Position numbers and translations under genes: made by a program | Source: Desulfonatronum thioautotrophicum | Lineage (GTDB): Bacteria > Desulfobacterota > Desulfovibrionia > Desulfovibrionales > Desulfonatronaceae | NCBI RefSeq assembly: GCF_000934745.1 | Contig: NZ_JYNO01000001.1 | Span: 310,001 to 374,000 of the forward strand | Length of the DNA stretch: 64,000 nt | Direction of reading: 5' to 3' | Shown: positions 44,228 through 53,553 of the stretch, in pieces | Position numbering within the stretch: position 1 is the stretch's first letter | Layout: each line of letters begins with the position of its first letter | The notes under the pieces: model-generated | What the model was told of the DNA's origin: nothing | The model's input: the letters and a program-made list of their open reading frames with translations, nothing else | The model's database searches: none

Positions 44228-45244
44228 GTGAAAACAAATGACAATCCGCCAGGTGCATGGCTGCTCTGTATCCACAACATTCCGCCCAAACCCGCCTATT
44301 TACGGGCCAAAGCCGCGCGGCGGCTTTCAACTCTCGGGGCCGTGGCCCTGAAGAACGCGGTATACGTGCTGCCGGACGGCGACCGGCAGCGTGACGGGCT
44401 GCTCTGGCTGTCCAAGGAAATCGAGGAGGGCGGCGGACGCGCCTTTGTCTGTCTGGCCGGTTTTGATGTGGCGATCGGGGGGATGGACGACGGGCGGATC
44501 AAGGCCCTGTTCGTCGAGGCCCGGGATGCCCAATACCGGGAACTGGCCGCCGAGATCCAGCCTCTGTTCGAAGCCCTGGGCGAGCCTCACGAAGCGGACG
44601 AGGCGCGCCGAGGGGAAACCGCGGCCTGGCTGGCCCAGGTCCGATCCCGATTTGAGGCGATCGTGGCCGTGGATTTCTTCGGCGCCCCGGGCCGCGAGGT
44701 TGTGGAGGGCATTCTCGCGGGTACGGAGAAATGGTTGCGCCTGGCCGCGGCCGGAGAGGAAGAGGGCCCGGAGACGGATACGGCTTTACGCCCGGAGGAT
44801 TACCAGGGCAGAACATGGGTGACGCGACCGGGCGTCCATGTGGACCGCATTGCCTCGGCTTGGCTGATCCGGCGGTTCATTGATCCCGAGGCCGGTTTTC
44901 GCTTTGACGCCAAAACCGTCTCGCCCCGTGACGTACGCTTCGACATGGCTGAAGCGGAGTTCACTCATGAAGGAGCGGAATGCACGTTTGAGGTCATGCT
45001 CCGCCGCTTCGGACTGCTGGACGACCCGGCCCTGAAGTCGATGGGGGTGATCATTCACGACATCGACCTGGAGGAACTCCATCCCGCCAGACCGGAATCA
45101 CCCGGCATCGCCGCCTTGCTCACCGGCATCGCCCTGCGCACGAACGACGACCAGGAACGCCTGAATCAGGGCTTCCAGGTCTTGGACAGCTTATTGCAAT
45201 TCTTTCGTGAAACATCCAAGGGCAGGCAAGCCGGCCAGAGATGA
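44228..45244 (+). CDS. chrB: Chromate-resistance protein ChrB
   Basis: 338 residues from GTG. The N-terminal part WLLCIHNIPPKPAYLRAKAARRLSTLGAVALKNAVYVLP and the C-terminal ChrB domain TWVTRPGVHVDRIASAWLIRRFIDPEAGFRFD both match the family. ChrB senses chromate and controls chrA in other bacteria. No ChrA pump is adjacent; the divergent MFS gene may be the partner transporter. Confidence 0.88.
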   Translation: MKTNDNPPGAWLLCIHNIPPKPAYLRAKAARRLSTLGAVALKNAVYVLPDGDRQRDGLLWLSKEIEEGGGRAFVCLAGFDVAIGGMDDGRIKALFVEARDAQYRELAAEIQPLFEALGEPHEADEARRGETAAWLAQVRSRFEAIVAVDFFGAPGREVVEGILAGTEKWLRLAAAGEEEGPETDTALRPEDYQGRTWVTRPGVHVDRIASAWLIRRFIDPEAGFRFDAKTVSPRDVRFDMAEAEFTHEGAECTFEVMLRRFGLLDDPALKSMGVIIHDIDLEELHPARPESPGIAALLTGIALRTNDDQERLNQGFQVLDSLLQFFRETSKGRQAGQR

Positions 45245-45401
45245 CGCGAAGCGGGCGGTTCAATCAGCTTCGGCACTCCTTCGCAAACGCATCAAATGAG
45301 ACGCAAGGATCGCGAATACCCATCCCCGAAAGTCCACAAATGGATTGGCACTCTCCATGAATAACCTTGCAAATTCACCACGAGATGGATAGATTGCAAG
45401 G
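45245..45401. other. Gap holding a copy of the nim-like gene 5' end
   Basis: At about 45295-45323, ATGAGACGCAAGGATCGCGA-ATACCCAT repeats the start of the nim-like fragment at 46125 (ATGAGACGTAAGGATCGTGC...). No further gene is present; the next 80 bp carry no recognisable ribosome site. Confidence 0.5.
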
Positions 45402-46135
45402 ATGATTCCGCGACGCATCCTTCCTTTCATCCAGTCGGCTCTGAAACGTCAAGCCGCGGTGGCCCTGATCGGGCCGCGTCAGGTGGGGAAAACCACGCTG
45501 GCCTTGGCCATGGGCAATGACCTTCCATCACTGTATCTTGACCTCGAAAGTCCCGGAGATCGTCAGAAGTTGGCGGAGCCGGTTCTTTTCCTGCGCAGAT
45601 ATGAGGACCGCCTAGTCATCCTTGACGAGATCCACCGTGTACCGGAACTGTTTCAGTCCCTGCGAGGCATCATCGACCAGGGACGAAACCGTGGACGGCG
45701 AGTCGGCCGGTTTCTGCTGCTCGGCTCCGCCTCCATTGAGCTGCTCAGGCAGTCGGGTGAAAGCCTTGCCGGTCGGATCGCCTACGTGGACATGGGGCCG
45801 TTTGATGCTGGGAGGGATTCGTGATCGAGAATCTCCTGGCCGTGGCCCCGGTTCGGACCCAGGCGAACTTCTTTCGTACGGCAGCGGGCGCCGAAATCGA
45901 CCTGCTGCTGAGATTTCCCGATGGCGAACTCTGGGCCGTCGAAATCAAGAACAGCCTGTCCCCCAGACCTGAAAAAGGATTCCATCTCGCCCTCGCGGAC
46001 GTGAACCCTTCCCGGGCATTCGTCGTCTATCCGGGGGAAGAACGATATCCGATCAGTGAAACCACGGAAGTCGTCAGCCTCCATGAAATGTGCATGGTCC
46101 TGGCGGGAAAAAGTGAGAAAACCAATGAGACGTAA
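45402..46135 (+). pseudogene. AAA_14/DUF4143 ATPase with internal deletion
   Basis: The first 140 residues have the ATPase core: LKRQAAVALIGPRQVGKTTLALAMG (Walker A), LVILDEIHRVPELFQSLR (Walker B) and RFLLLGSASIELLRQSGESLAGRI (sensor). The frame ends at 45824. A second frame from 45821 carries the C-terminal DUF4143/nuclease-like piece, ENLLAVAPVRTQANFFRTAAGAEIDLLL. The normal middle (about 130-150 residues) is absent, and the overlap of the frames shows a deletion with frameshift. Possibly part of a former mobile or toxin-linked gene. Confidence 0.82.
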
Positions 46136-46355
46136 GGATCGTGCAATACCCATTGATGAGGCAAGAATTCTCTTGGAAACAGCGGAATACGGCCTATTGT
46201 CCATGGCGTCCCTGGACGGAGCGCCCCACGGCATCCCTTTGAATTTCGCCTTTGATGGCGCCCTGGAGGAGTTCTATCGCCATTTTCCCCATGCCAACGA
46301 GGCTGTCTTCGTGACGCCCGAGTCCTTCGAGGAGTTGTTGGATATGAGATTGTAA
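46125..46355 (+). pseudogene. Nim-like pyridoxamine-phosphate-oxidase-fold fragment joined to an unrelated tail
   Basis: 76 residues. The first 45 (MRRKDRAIPIDEARILLETA, EYGLLSMASLDGAPHGIPLNF) match the start of NimA-type flavin-binding proteins, which are usually about 150 residues. After GAL the match stops and the tail LEEFYRHFPHANEAVFVTPE is repeated at 48180. It appears to be a join of two genes. AATGAGACG at its start also occurs at 45295. Confidence 0.7.
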
Positions 46356-46493
46356 CCCAAAAAGTGGGCAGGAGGCATGTCTCAATGGTAGGACAGGCAT
46401 CCTGCCTGCACTACCAAATTCATAAACGGTATTTCAGTAACGCCATATCTCTAACAGCCATCTCGGAACAACAGCTCGAAAGGAGTCCCCGCC

Positions 46494-48062
46494 ATGTTGC
46501 ATCTGCCCGTGGGCATCAGCACCTTGGACAAGATCCGTTCCGGCGGATTCGTGTATGTGGACAAGACCCCGCATGTTCATCGGATCGTGGAAAAGCCCGG
46601 CCAATTTTTCCTTTCCCGGCCCCGGCGCTTCGGCAAGAGTCTGTTTCTGGACACGCTCAAGGAACTGTTCGAGGGCAATGAAAAGCTGTTCCAAGGGCTC
46701 TACATCCACGACAAATGGGACTGGAGCGCGGTACACCCGGTGATCAAGCTCGACTTCGGGGAAGGCCGATTGCGCGGCAGGGAGCAGCTTCAGGAGAAAA
46801 CACGCGAGCTGCTGACCGTGAATCAGCAGCGCCTCGGCGTTGATTTGCAGTTTGAGAGCAATTCCGGAAGCTTTGCCGAGTTGATCCGCCTGGCCCATCA
46901 GCAAACCGGAAAACGGGCCGTAGTGCTCATTGACGAGTATGACAAACCGATTCTGGACAACCTGGAGCATCCGGACACGGCCCGAGAGATGCGCGACGAG
47001 CTGCGGGATCTATATTCCGTGCTCAAGCCCCAGGACGGGCACATCCAGTGCATCTTCATGACCGGGGTGAGCAAGTTTTCCAAGGTCAGCCTGTTCAGCG
47101 ACCTGAACAATCTCACTGACATTACCATCAGTTCCCGCTTCGCCACCATCTGCGGCTACACCCAGCAGGAGCTGGAGTCTTGCTTTGCCGAGCACCTAGC
47201 CGACGTGGACCTGGAACGATTCCGTCAGTGGTACAACGGATATCAATGGCTGGGCGAACCGGTCTATAATCCCTTTGACGTGCTGCTGTTTCTTCAGGAG
47301 GGCAAGGTCTATCGCAACTACTGGTTCGAGACCGGCAGCCCGAGCTTTCTGGTCAAGTTTTTCCAAAAAAGGCGTTATTTCCTGCCGGACCTGGAACGCA
47401 TCGAGGTTGGCGAGGAAATTCTCAACTCCTTTGACGTGGACACACTGACCCCGGAAACCCTGCTCTTTCAGGCCGGGTACCTGACCATCGCGGAGAATCT
47501 GGAGCGCTATGGCGAACAGCGATACGTGCTCAACGTGCCGAACAGGGAAGTTCGGCTGGCTCTGAACAATGCCCTGATCACCGGGTATACCCAGTTGGCC
47601 GCGGAAAAATTCCACATCAAGGATCATGTCCGCCAGGCCCTGCTCGCCGCGGACTTCCCGGCCTTGCGCGGCATCATCCACCGCCTTTTCGCGGCAATCC
47701 CCTACCGCAACTTCACCAACACAGACCTCCTGGACAGCGAGGGCTGGTACGCCTCGGTGCTCTACGCCTTTTTCGCGTCACTGGATGCGCGGATTATCCC
47801 GGAGGACGTGACCAACAAGGGCCAGGTCGACCTGACCGTGATTCTGGAGGACAGGATCTTCGTGATGGAGATCAAGCTGGTCCAGGCCGCGGAAATCGAA
47901 GGCAACCCGGCCCTGGAGCAGATCCGGGCCAAGGGCTACAGCGAGAAATACCGCGACCGCCAAGGAATGAGCGTATACGAATTAGGCCTCGTCTTCAGCA
48001 AGGCCGAGCGCAACCTGATCGCCCTGGATGGCCGGGAAGCCAAGGGAGTCTCCGGACACTGA
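46494..48062 (+). CDS. AAA-ATPase-like protein with PD-(D/E)XK nuclease domain
   Basis: 522 residues. N-terminal ATPase-like domain: LPVGISTLDKIRSGGFVYVDKTPHV, SRPRRFGKSLFLDTLKELF (Walker A-like RRFGKS) and VVLIDEYDKPILDN (Walker B). The middle is MTGVSKFSKVSLFSDLNNLTDIT. The C-terminal nuclease-like domain has GQVDLTVILEDRIFVMEIKLVQA, giving the D-ExK pattern. Family members are abundant in anaerobes, often in mobile islands, with unknown function. It is flanked by two copies of a 90-bp sequence (46260 and 48180). Confidence 0.85.
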   Translation: MLHLPVGISTLDKIRSGGFVYVDKTPHVHRIVEKPGQFFLSRPRRFGKSLFLDTLKELFEGNEKLFQGLYIHDKWDWSAVHPVIKLDFGEGRLRGREQLQEKTRELLTVNQQRLGVDLQFESNSGSFAELIRLAHQQTGKRAVVLIDEYDKPILDNLEHPDTAREMRDELRDLYSVLKPQDGHIQCIFMTGVSKFSKVSLFSDLNNLTDITISSRFATICGYTQQELESCFAEHLADVDLERFRQWYNGYQWLGEPVYNPFDVLLFLQEGKVYRNYWFETGSPSFLVKFFQKRRYFLPDLERIEVGEEILNSFDVDTLTPETLLFQAGYLTIAENLERYGEQRYVLNVPNREVRLALNNALITGYTQLAAEKFHIKDHVRQALLAADFPALRGIIHRLFAAIPYRNFTNTDLLDSEGWYASVLYAFFASLDARIIPEDVTNKGQVDLTVILEDRIFVMEIKLVQAAEIEGNPALEQIRAKGYSEKYRDRQGMSVYELGLVFSKAERNLIALDGREAKGVSGH

Positions 48063-48179
48063 AATCCTCTTCCCTGGACGCCTCTCTCCACAAATGGCGC
48101 AATGCCGGCGAGGCGTGCGGTCTCTTTCCTGATCTCCAGAGCCATCGCCTGCTGCTGTCCCGGCTTGATCAGGAAAGAC

Positions 48180-48272
48180 GTGCTGGAAAAGTTCTTTCGT
48201 CAATTTCCCCAGGCCAACGAGGCTGTCTTTGTGACGCCCGAGTTCTTTGGGGAATTGTTGAATACGCGATGA
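48180..48272 (+). repeat. Second copy of the 46260-46355 tail
   Basis: About 75% identical to 46260-46355, in direct orientation, with differences mostly at third codon positions. Reads VLEKFFRQFPQANEAVFVTPE and ends in TGA 20 or so residues on. A relic of a coding sequence. Confidence 0.65.
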
Positions 48273-48303
48273 TTGCTCGAAAAGGCCGAGCAAGTCCTGA
48301 AAA

Positions 48304-48327
48304 TGCTTCTGCTTCTGCTTCTGCTTC
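48304..48327 (+). repeat. Hexanucleotide tandem repeat (TGCTTC)x4
   Basis: Four perfect copies of TGCTTC, in the otherwise empty stretch 48273-48483. In frame it would encode leucine runs, but no gene is supported. Confidence 0.75.
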
Positions 48328-48483
48328 TAGATTGCCGCCTGCGGGTAATTGATTGCAATTACATGTTCTCTCAAGCTCATCATGCCCGCGGAGCCTATTC
48401 TCGTGCAGACGGGGAGCGCGGTGCGGGCATGACCGATCCGTCACCTTTCTCGGCCACGCACGGTCGCATTCATTCGGACGAAA

Positions 48484-48891
48484 TCACTCTGTGGCCCGCT
48501 CGGTCTCGGTTTCGGGAGAAAATGAGCTCGCATCCGAAGCTGTCTTCTTCCCGTCTTGCCTCCCCCCAGGCATGGTTTCACCCACCAGTTCCCGCAACCG
48601 CTCCTTGGCCACGGCCAAGCCTTCCAACCCTTTCGCCGTGGCCCGGTAGTATTTGCGCGTGATCCGCCCCTTCTTTTCCGTGCGGGAGGTCAGATACCCC
48701 TTGCGCACCATGTTGTGCAGCATCGGATACAACGTTCCCGGGCTGAGCCGGTAGCCATGCTCAGCCAGCTCTTCGATCATCCACAGTCCGTAAATCTCCT
48801 CTTCCGCGGCGTGGTGCAGAACATGCAGCCTGATCAAGCCGGAAAGCAGATCTTGATGTTCCAGTCTTTTTGGGGAATGTTCTCGAGGCAT
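48484..48891 (-). CDS. PadR-family transcriptional regulator
   Basis: 135 residues from ATG 48891. Winged helix: RLHVLHHAAEEEIYGLWMIEELAEHGYRLSPGTLYPMLHNMVRKGYLTS and RKYYRATAKGLEGL. This is the PadR pattern, with the Y-P-L segment in the recognition helix. It is divergent from an arsenite/bile-acid-type transporter gene and probably controls it or itself. A TGTA-N6-TACA dyad at 48916 is just upstream. Confidence 0.9.
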   Translation of the reverse strand: MPREHSPKRLEHQDLLSGLIRLHVLHHAAEEEIYGLWMIEELAEHGYRLSPGTLYPMLHNMVRKGYLTSRTEKKGRITRKYYRATAKGLEGLAVAKERLRELVGETMPGGRQDGKKTASDASSFSPETETERATE

Positions 48892-48915
48892 CTGAAACCC
48901 TTTTTTGATGTACTG

Positions 48916-48929
48916 TGTAACACTATACA
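48916..48929. promoter_or_regulatory. TGTA-N6-TACA dyad before padR
   Basis: TGTAACACTATACA is a partly symmetric dyad 25 bp before the PadR start, in the place where PadR proteins usually autoregulate. Pattern only. Confidence 0.4.
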
Positions 48930-49158
48930 TTGCCTGACCATCCTGGCAAGCCAAACAAACCACCACTCCAGGGCATGGTTGCGTTCAACTCCTCACCGCC
49001 GGTCTGATCCATTGTCGAAATCGTAATCGTCTTGTTCAATGCCATACGATTTCATGCCGTCCCATCACTGGAACAGACCACCTCCGACAAAATTCCGAAC
49101 ACATAAACACCCAGTTCTCCACCCCACCCCTATCTTGTTTCAAAATAGCCATCGGAAC

Positions 49159-50115
49159 ATGTCCCTGGAACGACTAACCCTCGAACGCCGTCAGGTCTGG
49201 CTTTACCTGACGATGATCACCGCAGGCCTGTTGGTTGGGAGTGCGTGGCCCGACCTGGGGCGCTTCTTCGAAGCTTTGCTCTGGCCGATTTTGATCGTCC
49301 TGCTCTATGCGACCTTCACCCAAGTGCCGCTACTGCATCTGCGCGATGCATTCACGGATCACCGATTTCTCGCGGCGGCGTTGACAGGAAACTTCCTCAT
49401 CCTGCCCGTCCTGGCCTGGATGCTGGTGCAGGGCCTGCCTCCGGATCCGGCCTTACGGCTGGGCGTCCTCTTGGTACTCTTCGTACCCTGCACGGACTGG
49501 TTCATCACGTTCAGCCAGCTGGGGGGCGGGAACACCGCCAGGGCCATGGCGTTGACCCCTTTGAATCTGCTCTCGCAGTTGCTGCTCTTGCCCGTTTATC
49601 TTTTGTTGGTCATGGGCAACGAGCTTGCCGCCGTACTCGGATTGTCCGATATCTGGCCGGCACTTGTGGTCGTACTGCTCCCCTTGCTCGCGGCAGTCAC
49701 GTCCGAGTACTGGATCACCATCCCCGAGCGGAGAGTCGTCCTGCGTGAGCGACTGGCATGGTGGCCCGTGCCGCTTCTGGCTTTGGTCGTGTTTCTGGTT
49801 GCCGGAGCCCAGGTCGGCGCGGTTCGCGGCGCGCTTGGGCAGCTTGCGGTGGTCGTGCCGCTGTATGTGCTGTTTCTGCTCCTGGCCGCACTGTCCGCCA
49901 AAGGACTGACGACGCTGATGCGGCTCCCCGCGGATCAGGGCCGCACTTTGGCCTTCAGCCTCGGCACCCGCAACTCCTTCATCGTCCTGCCCTTTGCCCT
50001 GACCCTGCCTTCCGGCTGGGAAATCGCCGCCATGGTGATCGTGGTCCAACCCCTGGTGGAACTCTTCGGCATGGTTTTCTATCTGTGGTGGGTACCACGA
50101 AAGCTTTTCAGATGA
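49159..50115 (+). CDS. Arsenical/bile-acid-type transporter (ACR3/SBF superfamily)
   Basis: 318 residues from ATG 49159 with nine or ten helices. Segments VLFVPCTDWFITFSQLGGGNTARAMALTPLNLL and TLAFSLGTRNSFIVLPFALTLP are characteristic of ACR3/bile-acid symporter families. The Cys in VPCTDW is where ACR3 has its essential cysteine. It probably exports arsenite or another anion. The divergent PadR gene is the likely regulator. Confidence 0.82.
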   Translation: MSLERLTLERRQVWLYLTMITAGLLVGSAWPDLGRFFEALLWPILIVLLYATFTQVPLLHLRDAFTDHRFLAAALTGNFLILPVLAWMLVQGLPPDPALRLGVLLVLFVPCTDWFITFSQLGGGNTARAMALTPLNLLSQLLLLPVYLLLVMGNELAAVLGLSDIWPALVVVLLPLLAAVTSEYWITIPERRVVLRERLAWWPVPLLALVVFLVAGAQVGAVRGALGQLAVVVPLYVLFLLLAALSAKGLTTLMRLPADQGRTLAFSLGTRNSFIVLPFALTLPSGWEIAAMVIVVQPLVELFGMVFYLWWVPRKLFR

Positions 50116-50255
50116 GCAAGGCGAGGGAGCGTCATGCCGCACCTGCCGACGGGAACTCTCACTGTCAAACGACGTTCCGGTGATTTCGTGGATAACGACA
50201 AGCCCGGCTTTGTCTACCGCAACATGCATGGCTGCGGTGGCTTTGCTTCGCCGCC

Positions 50256-51614
50256 TCAGATCCTGGCCGTGGCCAGAAACACGGCGTGCAGGGTGGTGAT
50301 CAGCAGAATGAACAGGTGGCGGGACGCGGTGGGTGCGAGACGGGCGAAGCCGTAGGACAGGCGGTTGTCGCGGCAACGATGGATGCAGTCTCCGCAGAGG
50401 GTGCAGGACAGGCCGGGTTTGCGGTTGGCGAGGTGTTCCGGTTCCAGAGCACCGTATCGACACGCTCGGGCGCAGCGACCGCAGGCGTCGCAGTCCTGGT
50501 TGATGCGCAGCCTCCAGGGCAGCAGCCGCCCCAGGCCCACCGCGGCCAACCCTATCGGACAAAAGACCGTGCAATGGGCCATTACGCCCATTTTCCGGGA
50601 GATCGCGGCCATGATTCCCACTCCCACAAGTCCGAATCCGGCGGCCAATGTCACGGCCCAGGTCCAGTGTGCCCCCAGCAGGCGCAGCCCCAGGGCCGTA
50701 ACCATCACCAGCACGAAAATGCCCAGGCGGGCCGGAAAGGCCCAGGACGACATGCCTTGGGGACGTTTGGTCCGCAGGGATGCCTGATGATCCCAGGCCC
50801 CGATGTAACAGAGGTGGCTGCACCAGGCCGGCCCCACCAGGAGAACCGTGCTCAGGAAGAGAATGAGCATGAAGACCCCCTCCCCCCGATAGATCGGTCC
50901 AGCCAGGATCAGGGCTGGAACCGGCAGATGCAGATCCCCGGTCATCAAAAATTGTTCCCACCCCGCTAGCCCCAGGGCCAATTGACCGAAAAAGACCACG
51001 GAAAAGAACAGCCATAACCTAGCCCGGACAAGAGGCGCCCGCTCCGGGTCCGTCAGCTTGCCGGCGATCCAGGCCGCATAAAGCCCCATGCCCAGGATTT
51101 GCAACACGCCGAAGCCTGGGAAAAAGCGTTCCACGAGCAGAATCGGAAAGGAAACCTTGGCCTGGGCCGGCAGCAACGCGCAAACCGTGAGCAGAAACGC
51201 CCCGGCCTGAACCAATACCGCTTCCGGCCTCCGGCTGAAACGTTGTCGCAGAATGTCAGTTTCCAGAAACAAGGCGCCGCTGCCCGTGACCACGGCCACG
51301 GAGCCGAGGATCAAAGCCAGCCTTAGCCAGGGCAGCCCGACCACTTGCCGGAACTGGACTAGGTCCAGCATGGTCAGCAACCAGGCGACCATGCCCGCGG
51401 CAAAAGCCACCTGCAGCACCGGCCGCACCCAGGCCTGACGCAGAAAAAACAGCCCGGGCAGGGACAGACAGACCACGACCATTCCCAGATCCCCGGAGCG
51501 CAGATAATGGACCGCCAGCAGGAAGCAGGACAAGGTCGGCAGAGTCAGGGCTCCCAGGGTACGCATAACGGTGCGTACGGTGGTGCGCGGCAGAGATGAG
51601 CTGGGCGGGGTCAT
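50256..51614 (-). CDS. Membrane polyferredoxin, NapH/NosR/YccM-like
   Basis: 452 residues. About ten membrane helices, then cytoplasmic cysteine motifs: the CxxxCP pairs SHLCYIG and CTVFCPIG near helices, followed by CDACGRCARACRYGAL and CTLCGDCIHRCRDN, two [4Fe-4S] clusters. NapH/YccM proteins pass electrons from quinol. It may feed a reductase in the anaerobic block. The divergent promoter region at 51615-52087 has two TTGAC-N4-ATCAA sites. Confidence 0.87.
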   Translation of the reverse strand: MTPPSSSLPRTTVRTVMRTLGALTLPTLSCFLLAVHYLRSGDLGMVVVCLSLPGLFFLRQAWVRPVLQVAFAAGMVAWLLTMLDLVQFRQVVGLPWLRLALILGSVAVVTGSGALFLETDILRQRFSRRPEAVLVQAGAFLLTVCALLPAQAKVSFPILLVERFFPGFGVLQILGMGLYAAWIAGKLTDPERAPLVRARLWLFFSVVFFGQLALGLAGWEQFLMTGDLHLPVPALILAGPIYRGEGVFMLILFLSTVLLVGPAWCSHLCYIGAWDHQASLRTKRPQGMSSWAFPARLGIFVLVMVTALGLRLLGAHWTWAVTLAAGFGLVGVGIMAAISRKMGVMAHCTVFCPIGLAAVGLGRLLPWRLRINQDCDACGRCARACRYGALEPEHLANRKPGLSCTLCGDCIHRCRDNRLSYGFARLAPTASRHLFILLITTLHAVFLATARI

Positions 51615-51674
51615 GCGGGCTCCGTGGCTGATGTGCGAGAGAGCCGACCGTACCAGGGTGCCCGCAAGCCGGCC

Positions 51675-51688
51675 TTGACCTGGATCAA
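51675..51688 (-). promoter_or_regulatory. FNR/HcpR-like site 1, near the polyferredoxin gene
   Basis: TTGACCTGGATCAA. It is the FNR-type TTGAY-N4-RTCAA pattern. On the minus strand a TACGGT -10 candidate lies 36 nt downstream. 52 bp separate it from site 2, about five helical turns. Confidence 0.5.
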
Positions 51689-51726
51689 TTCTCTGAATTC
51701 AACAAAAAATCAGTTGTTGACTTTTC

Positions 51727-51767
51727 TTGACATAGATCAAGGCGCGACGCTGGAATTCCCATAGAAT
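51727..51767 (+). promoter_or_regulatory. FNR/HcpR-like site 2 with -10 box for the YeeE operon
   Basis: TTGACATAGATCAA (51727-51740) and a -10 candidate TAGAAT (51762-51767), 35 nt later, matching the layout before hcp. The 14-bp site is then centred near -41.5, as in class II activation. The rest of the 51615-52087 gap is AT-rich and has no gene. Confidence 0.65.
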
Positions 51768-52096
51768 GAAACCCGTATTGGGTGGAAACCAGTGCCGCAG
51801 CCATGCCTCCTGATTACGATACCGCGGACGGTCGCATTATTGATTAACCATATTTACACCTGATTAATCACATGTATTAGCAAAATTGACAATTTTAATC
51901 GGATTTAGCGCTTCGCTTTCTTTGTTCTCATTGTACAGCAAGGAAATCCGAGCTTGGCACAGGCTTTGCTCAGTATAATTCAACTTGATCACCTTGATTA
52001 CCCCCTGAATGATCGAATCATTGTCGTAAAACATGAAGCCTGTCCTGTTGAACTGATATATCTGGAATGATGTAATACGATAAGGAGATGAACCAG

Positions 52097-53290
52097 GTGA
52101 TGACTTTCTGGAGCAGTATCCGCGAGGAATTCAGGCGAACGTACATCAAGCTGTTTCATAATTCATGGCCGGCTTGGTTGGCTGGTATTTTCCTGGCCAT
52201 TCTCGCTCTGATGATTTTTCTCTGGGACAACATGTGGGGCATTACCGGCGGTTTTCGCAATTGGGGGGATAATGTTTTCTACATGCTGGGCATCTATTCA
52301 GAACAACCAGTAAAGCCTTGGCTGAGCAACATGTCCGTCTCGAATCTTGGTTTGTTGCTGGGCGCATTCGGTGTTGCGCTCATGGCCGGTCAATTCAAAA
52401 TCAGAACATCTTCCTGGTACGAGCATTTGAAGGGACTTGTCGGCGGAGCACTGATGGGCATCGGCGCGGCGTTTGCCGCGGGATGCAATATTGGGGGGTT
52501 TTACAACGCCATCGGCATGTTCTCCATGGGCGGATACGCCATGATGATCGGCCTGGGCATCGGGGCATACATCGGTCTGCGGATATTGATCTGGGAGATG
52601 ATGAACATCCCGCAGCAGTCCCTGCCGCAGATGCATTCCACGGAGATGCCCGGAAAGCCGTTCATCAACTGGAGCCGGATTGCCCCCTACGCCGGGGGAC
52701 TGGTGCTGCTGTCCATTCCCGTGGCCTTTTATCTGTATGCCGTGAGCGACCAAGTGGTTCTGGGGGGGCTGTTGTTCTTCGGTGCGTTGATCGGCATTAC
52801 CATGCAGCGCGCCCGGCTGTGCTTTGCCCGGGCCTTCAGGGAGCCCTTCATGACCGGTAATGCGGACATGGTCCGGGTCATCGCCCTGAGCCTGATCATC
52901 TATGGGATGGGATCGGCGGTGATCAAATTCAACTGGCTGCAACCCGAAATGGCCGGAGTGTACCACCCCTTCTGGTTCGGCAGCCTTCTGGGCGGGACCA
53001 TTTTCGGCATCGGCATGCTGCTGGCCGGAGGCTGCGGTACGGGATCCCTGTGGCGGGCCGGAGAAGGCCACGTCAAGCTGATCATCGCGGTGGCCTCCTT
53101 CGCCATGTTCAACTCCCTCGGGTTTGCCGCCCTGGAACGGTTCGGGATCAGGGAAAAACTGGGTTCCGGGGTGTTCATGCCCGAGGTGTTCGGCTGGCCT
53201 TTCGCGCTGATGCTTTATGGCCTTATCGCCCTGGGCTGGGCGCTGTGGGCGATCTGGAATGAGAAGACCGAAAAATTCGTCATATTCTAA
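52097..53290 (+). CDS. YeeE/YedE-family sulfur-compound transporter
   Basis: About 397 residues with around ten helices in two halves. Conserved cysteines are in FAAGCNIGGFYNA and AGGCGTGSLWRAGEGH, the pattern of thiosulfate and sulfane-sulfur importers. The AAGGAG at 52082 is 9 nt before GTG 52097 and 12 before ATG 52100, but only 0 before ATG 52088; the exact start is unsettled. It leads an operon with TusA and DsrE-type genes. Confidence 0.88.
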   Translation: MMTFWSSIREEFRRTYIKLFHNSWPAWLAGIFLAILALMIFLWDNMWGITGGFRNWGDNVFYMLGIYSEQPVKPWLSNMSVSNLGLLLGAFGVALMAGQFKIRTSSWYEHLKGLVGGALMGIGAAFAAGCNIGGFYNAIGMFSMGGYAMMIGLGIGAYIGLRILIWEMMNIPQQSLPQMHSTEMPGKPFINWSRIAPYAGGLVLLSIPVAFYLYAVSDQVVLGGLLFFGALIGITMQRARLCFARAFREPFMTGNADMVRVIALSLIIYGMGSAVIKFNWLQPEMAGVYHPFWFGSLLGGTIFGIGMLLAGGCGTGSLWRAGEGHVKLIIAVASFAMFNSLGFAALERFGIREKLGSGVFMPEVFGWPFALMLYGLIALGWALWAIWNEKTEKFVIF

Positions 53291-53305
53291 CCAAGGAGGC
53301 TGAAG

Positions 53306-53551
53306 ATGGACGTCGCAACGATCAACGCGGACAAGACACTGGATACCAGCGGGCTGAGTTGCCCCATGCCTTTGCTGCGCACCAAAAAGGCTCTGAAGGA
53401 AATGAGCGCGGGGCAGGTGCTGAAAATCATCGGCACGGATCCCGGCTCGAAAAAAGACATTCCCGAATTCGGCAACAAAGACGGCAACGAGTTCCTGGGC
53501 ATGCAGGATGTCGACAACGGCAGCACACTGTATTTCATCAAAAAGGGTTGA
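53306..53551 (+). CDS. tusA: TusA-family sulfur carrier
   Basis: 81 residues. The signature LDTSGLSCPMPLLRTKKALKEM has the catalytic CPxP cysteine (about 20), and KIIGTDPGSKKDIPEF follows. TusA proteins carry persulfide sulfur between a donor and DsrEFH-type acceptors. It lies 15 bp after the YeeE gene, which is a widely seen pairing. Confidence 0.95.
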   Translation: MDVATINADKTLDTSGLSCPMPLLRTKKALKEMSAGQVLKIIGTDPGSKKDIPEFGNKDGNEFLGMQDVDNGSTLYFIKKG

Positions 53552-53553
53552 GC

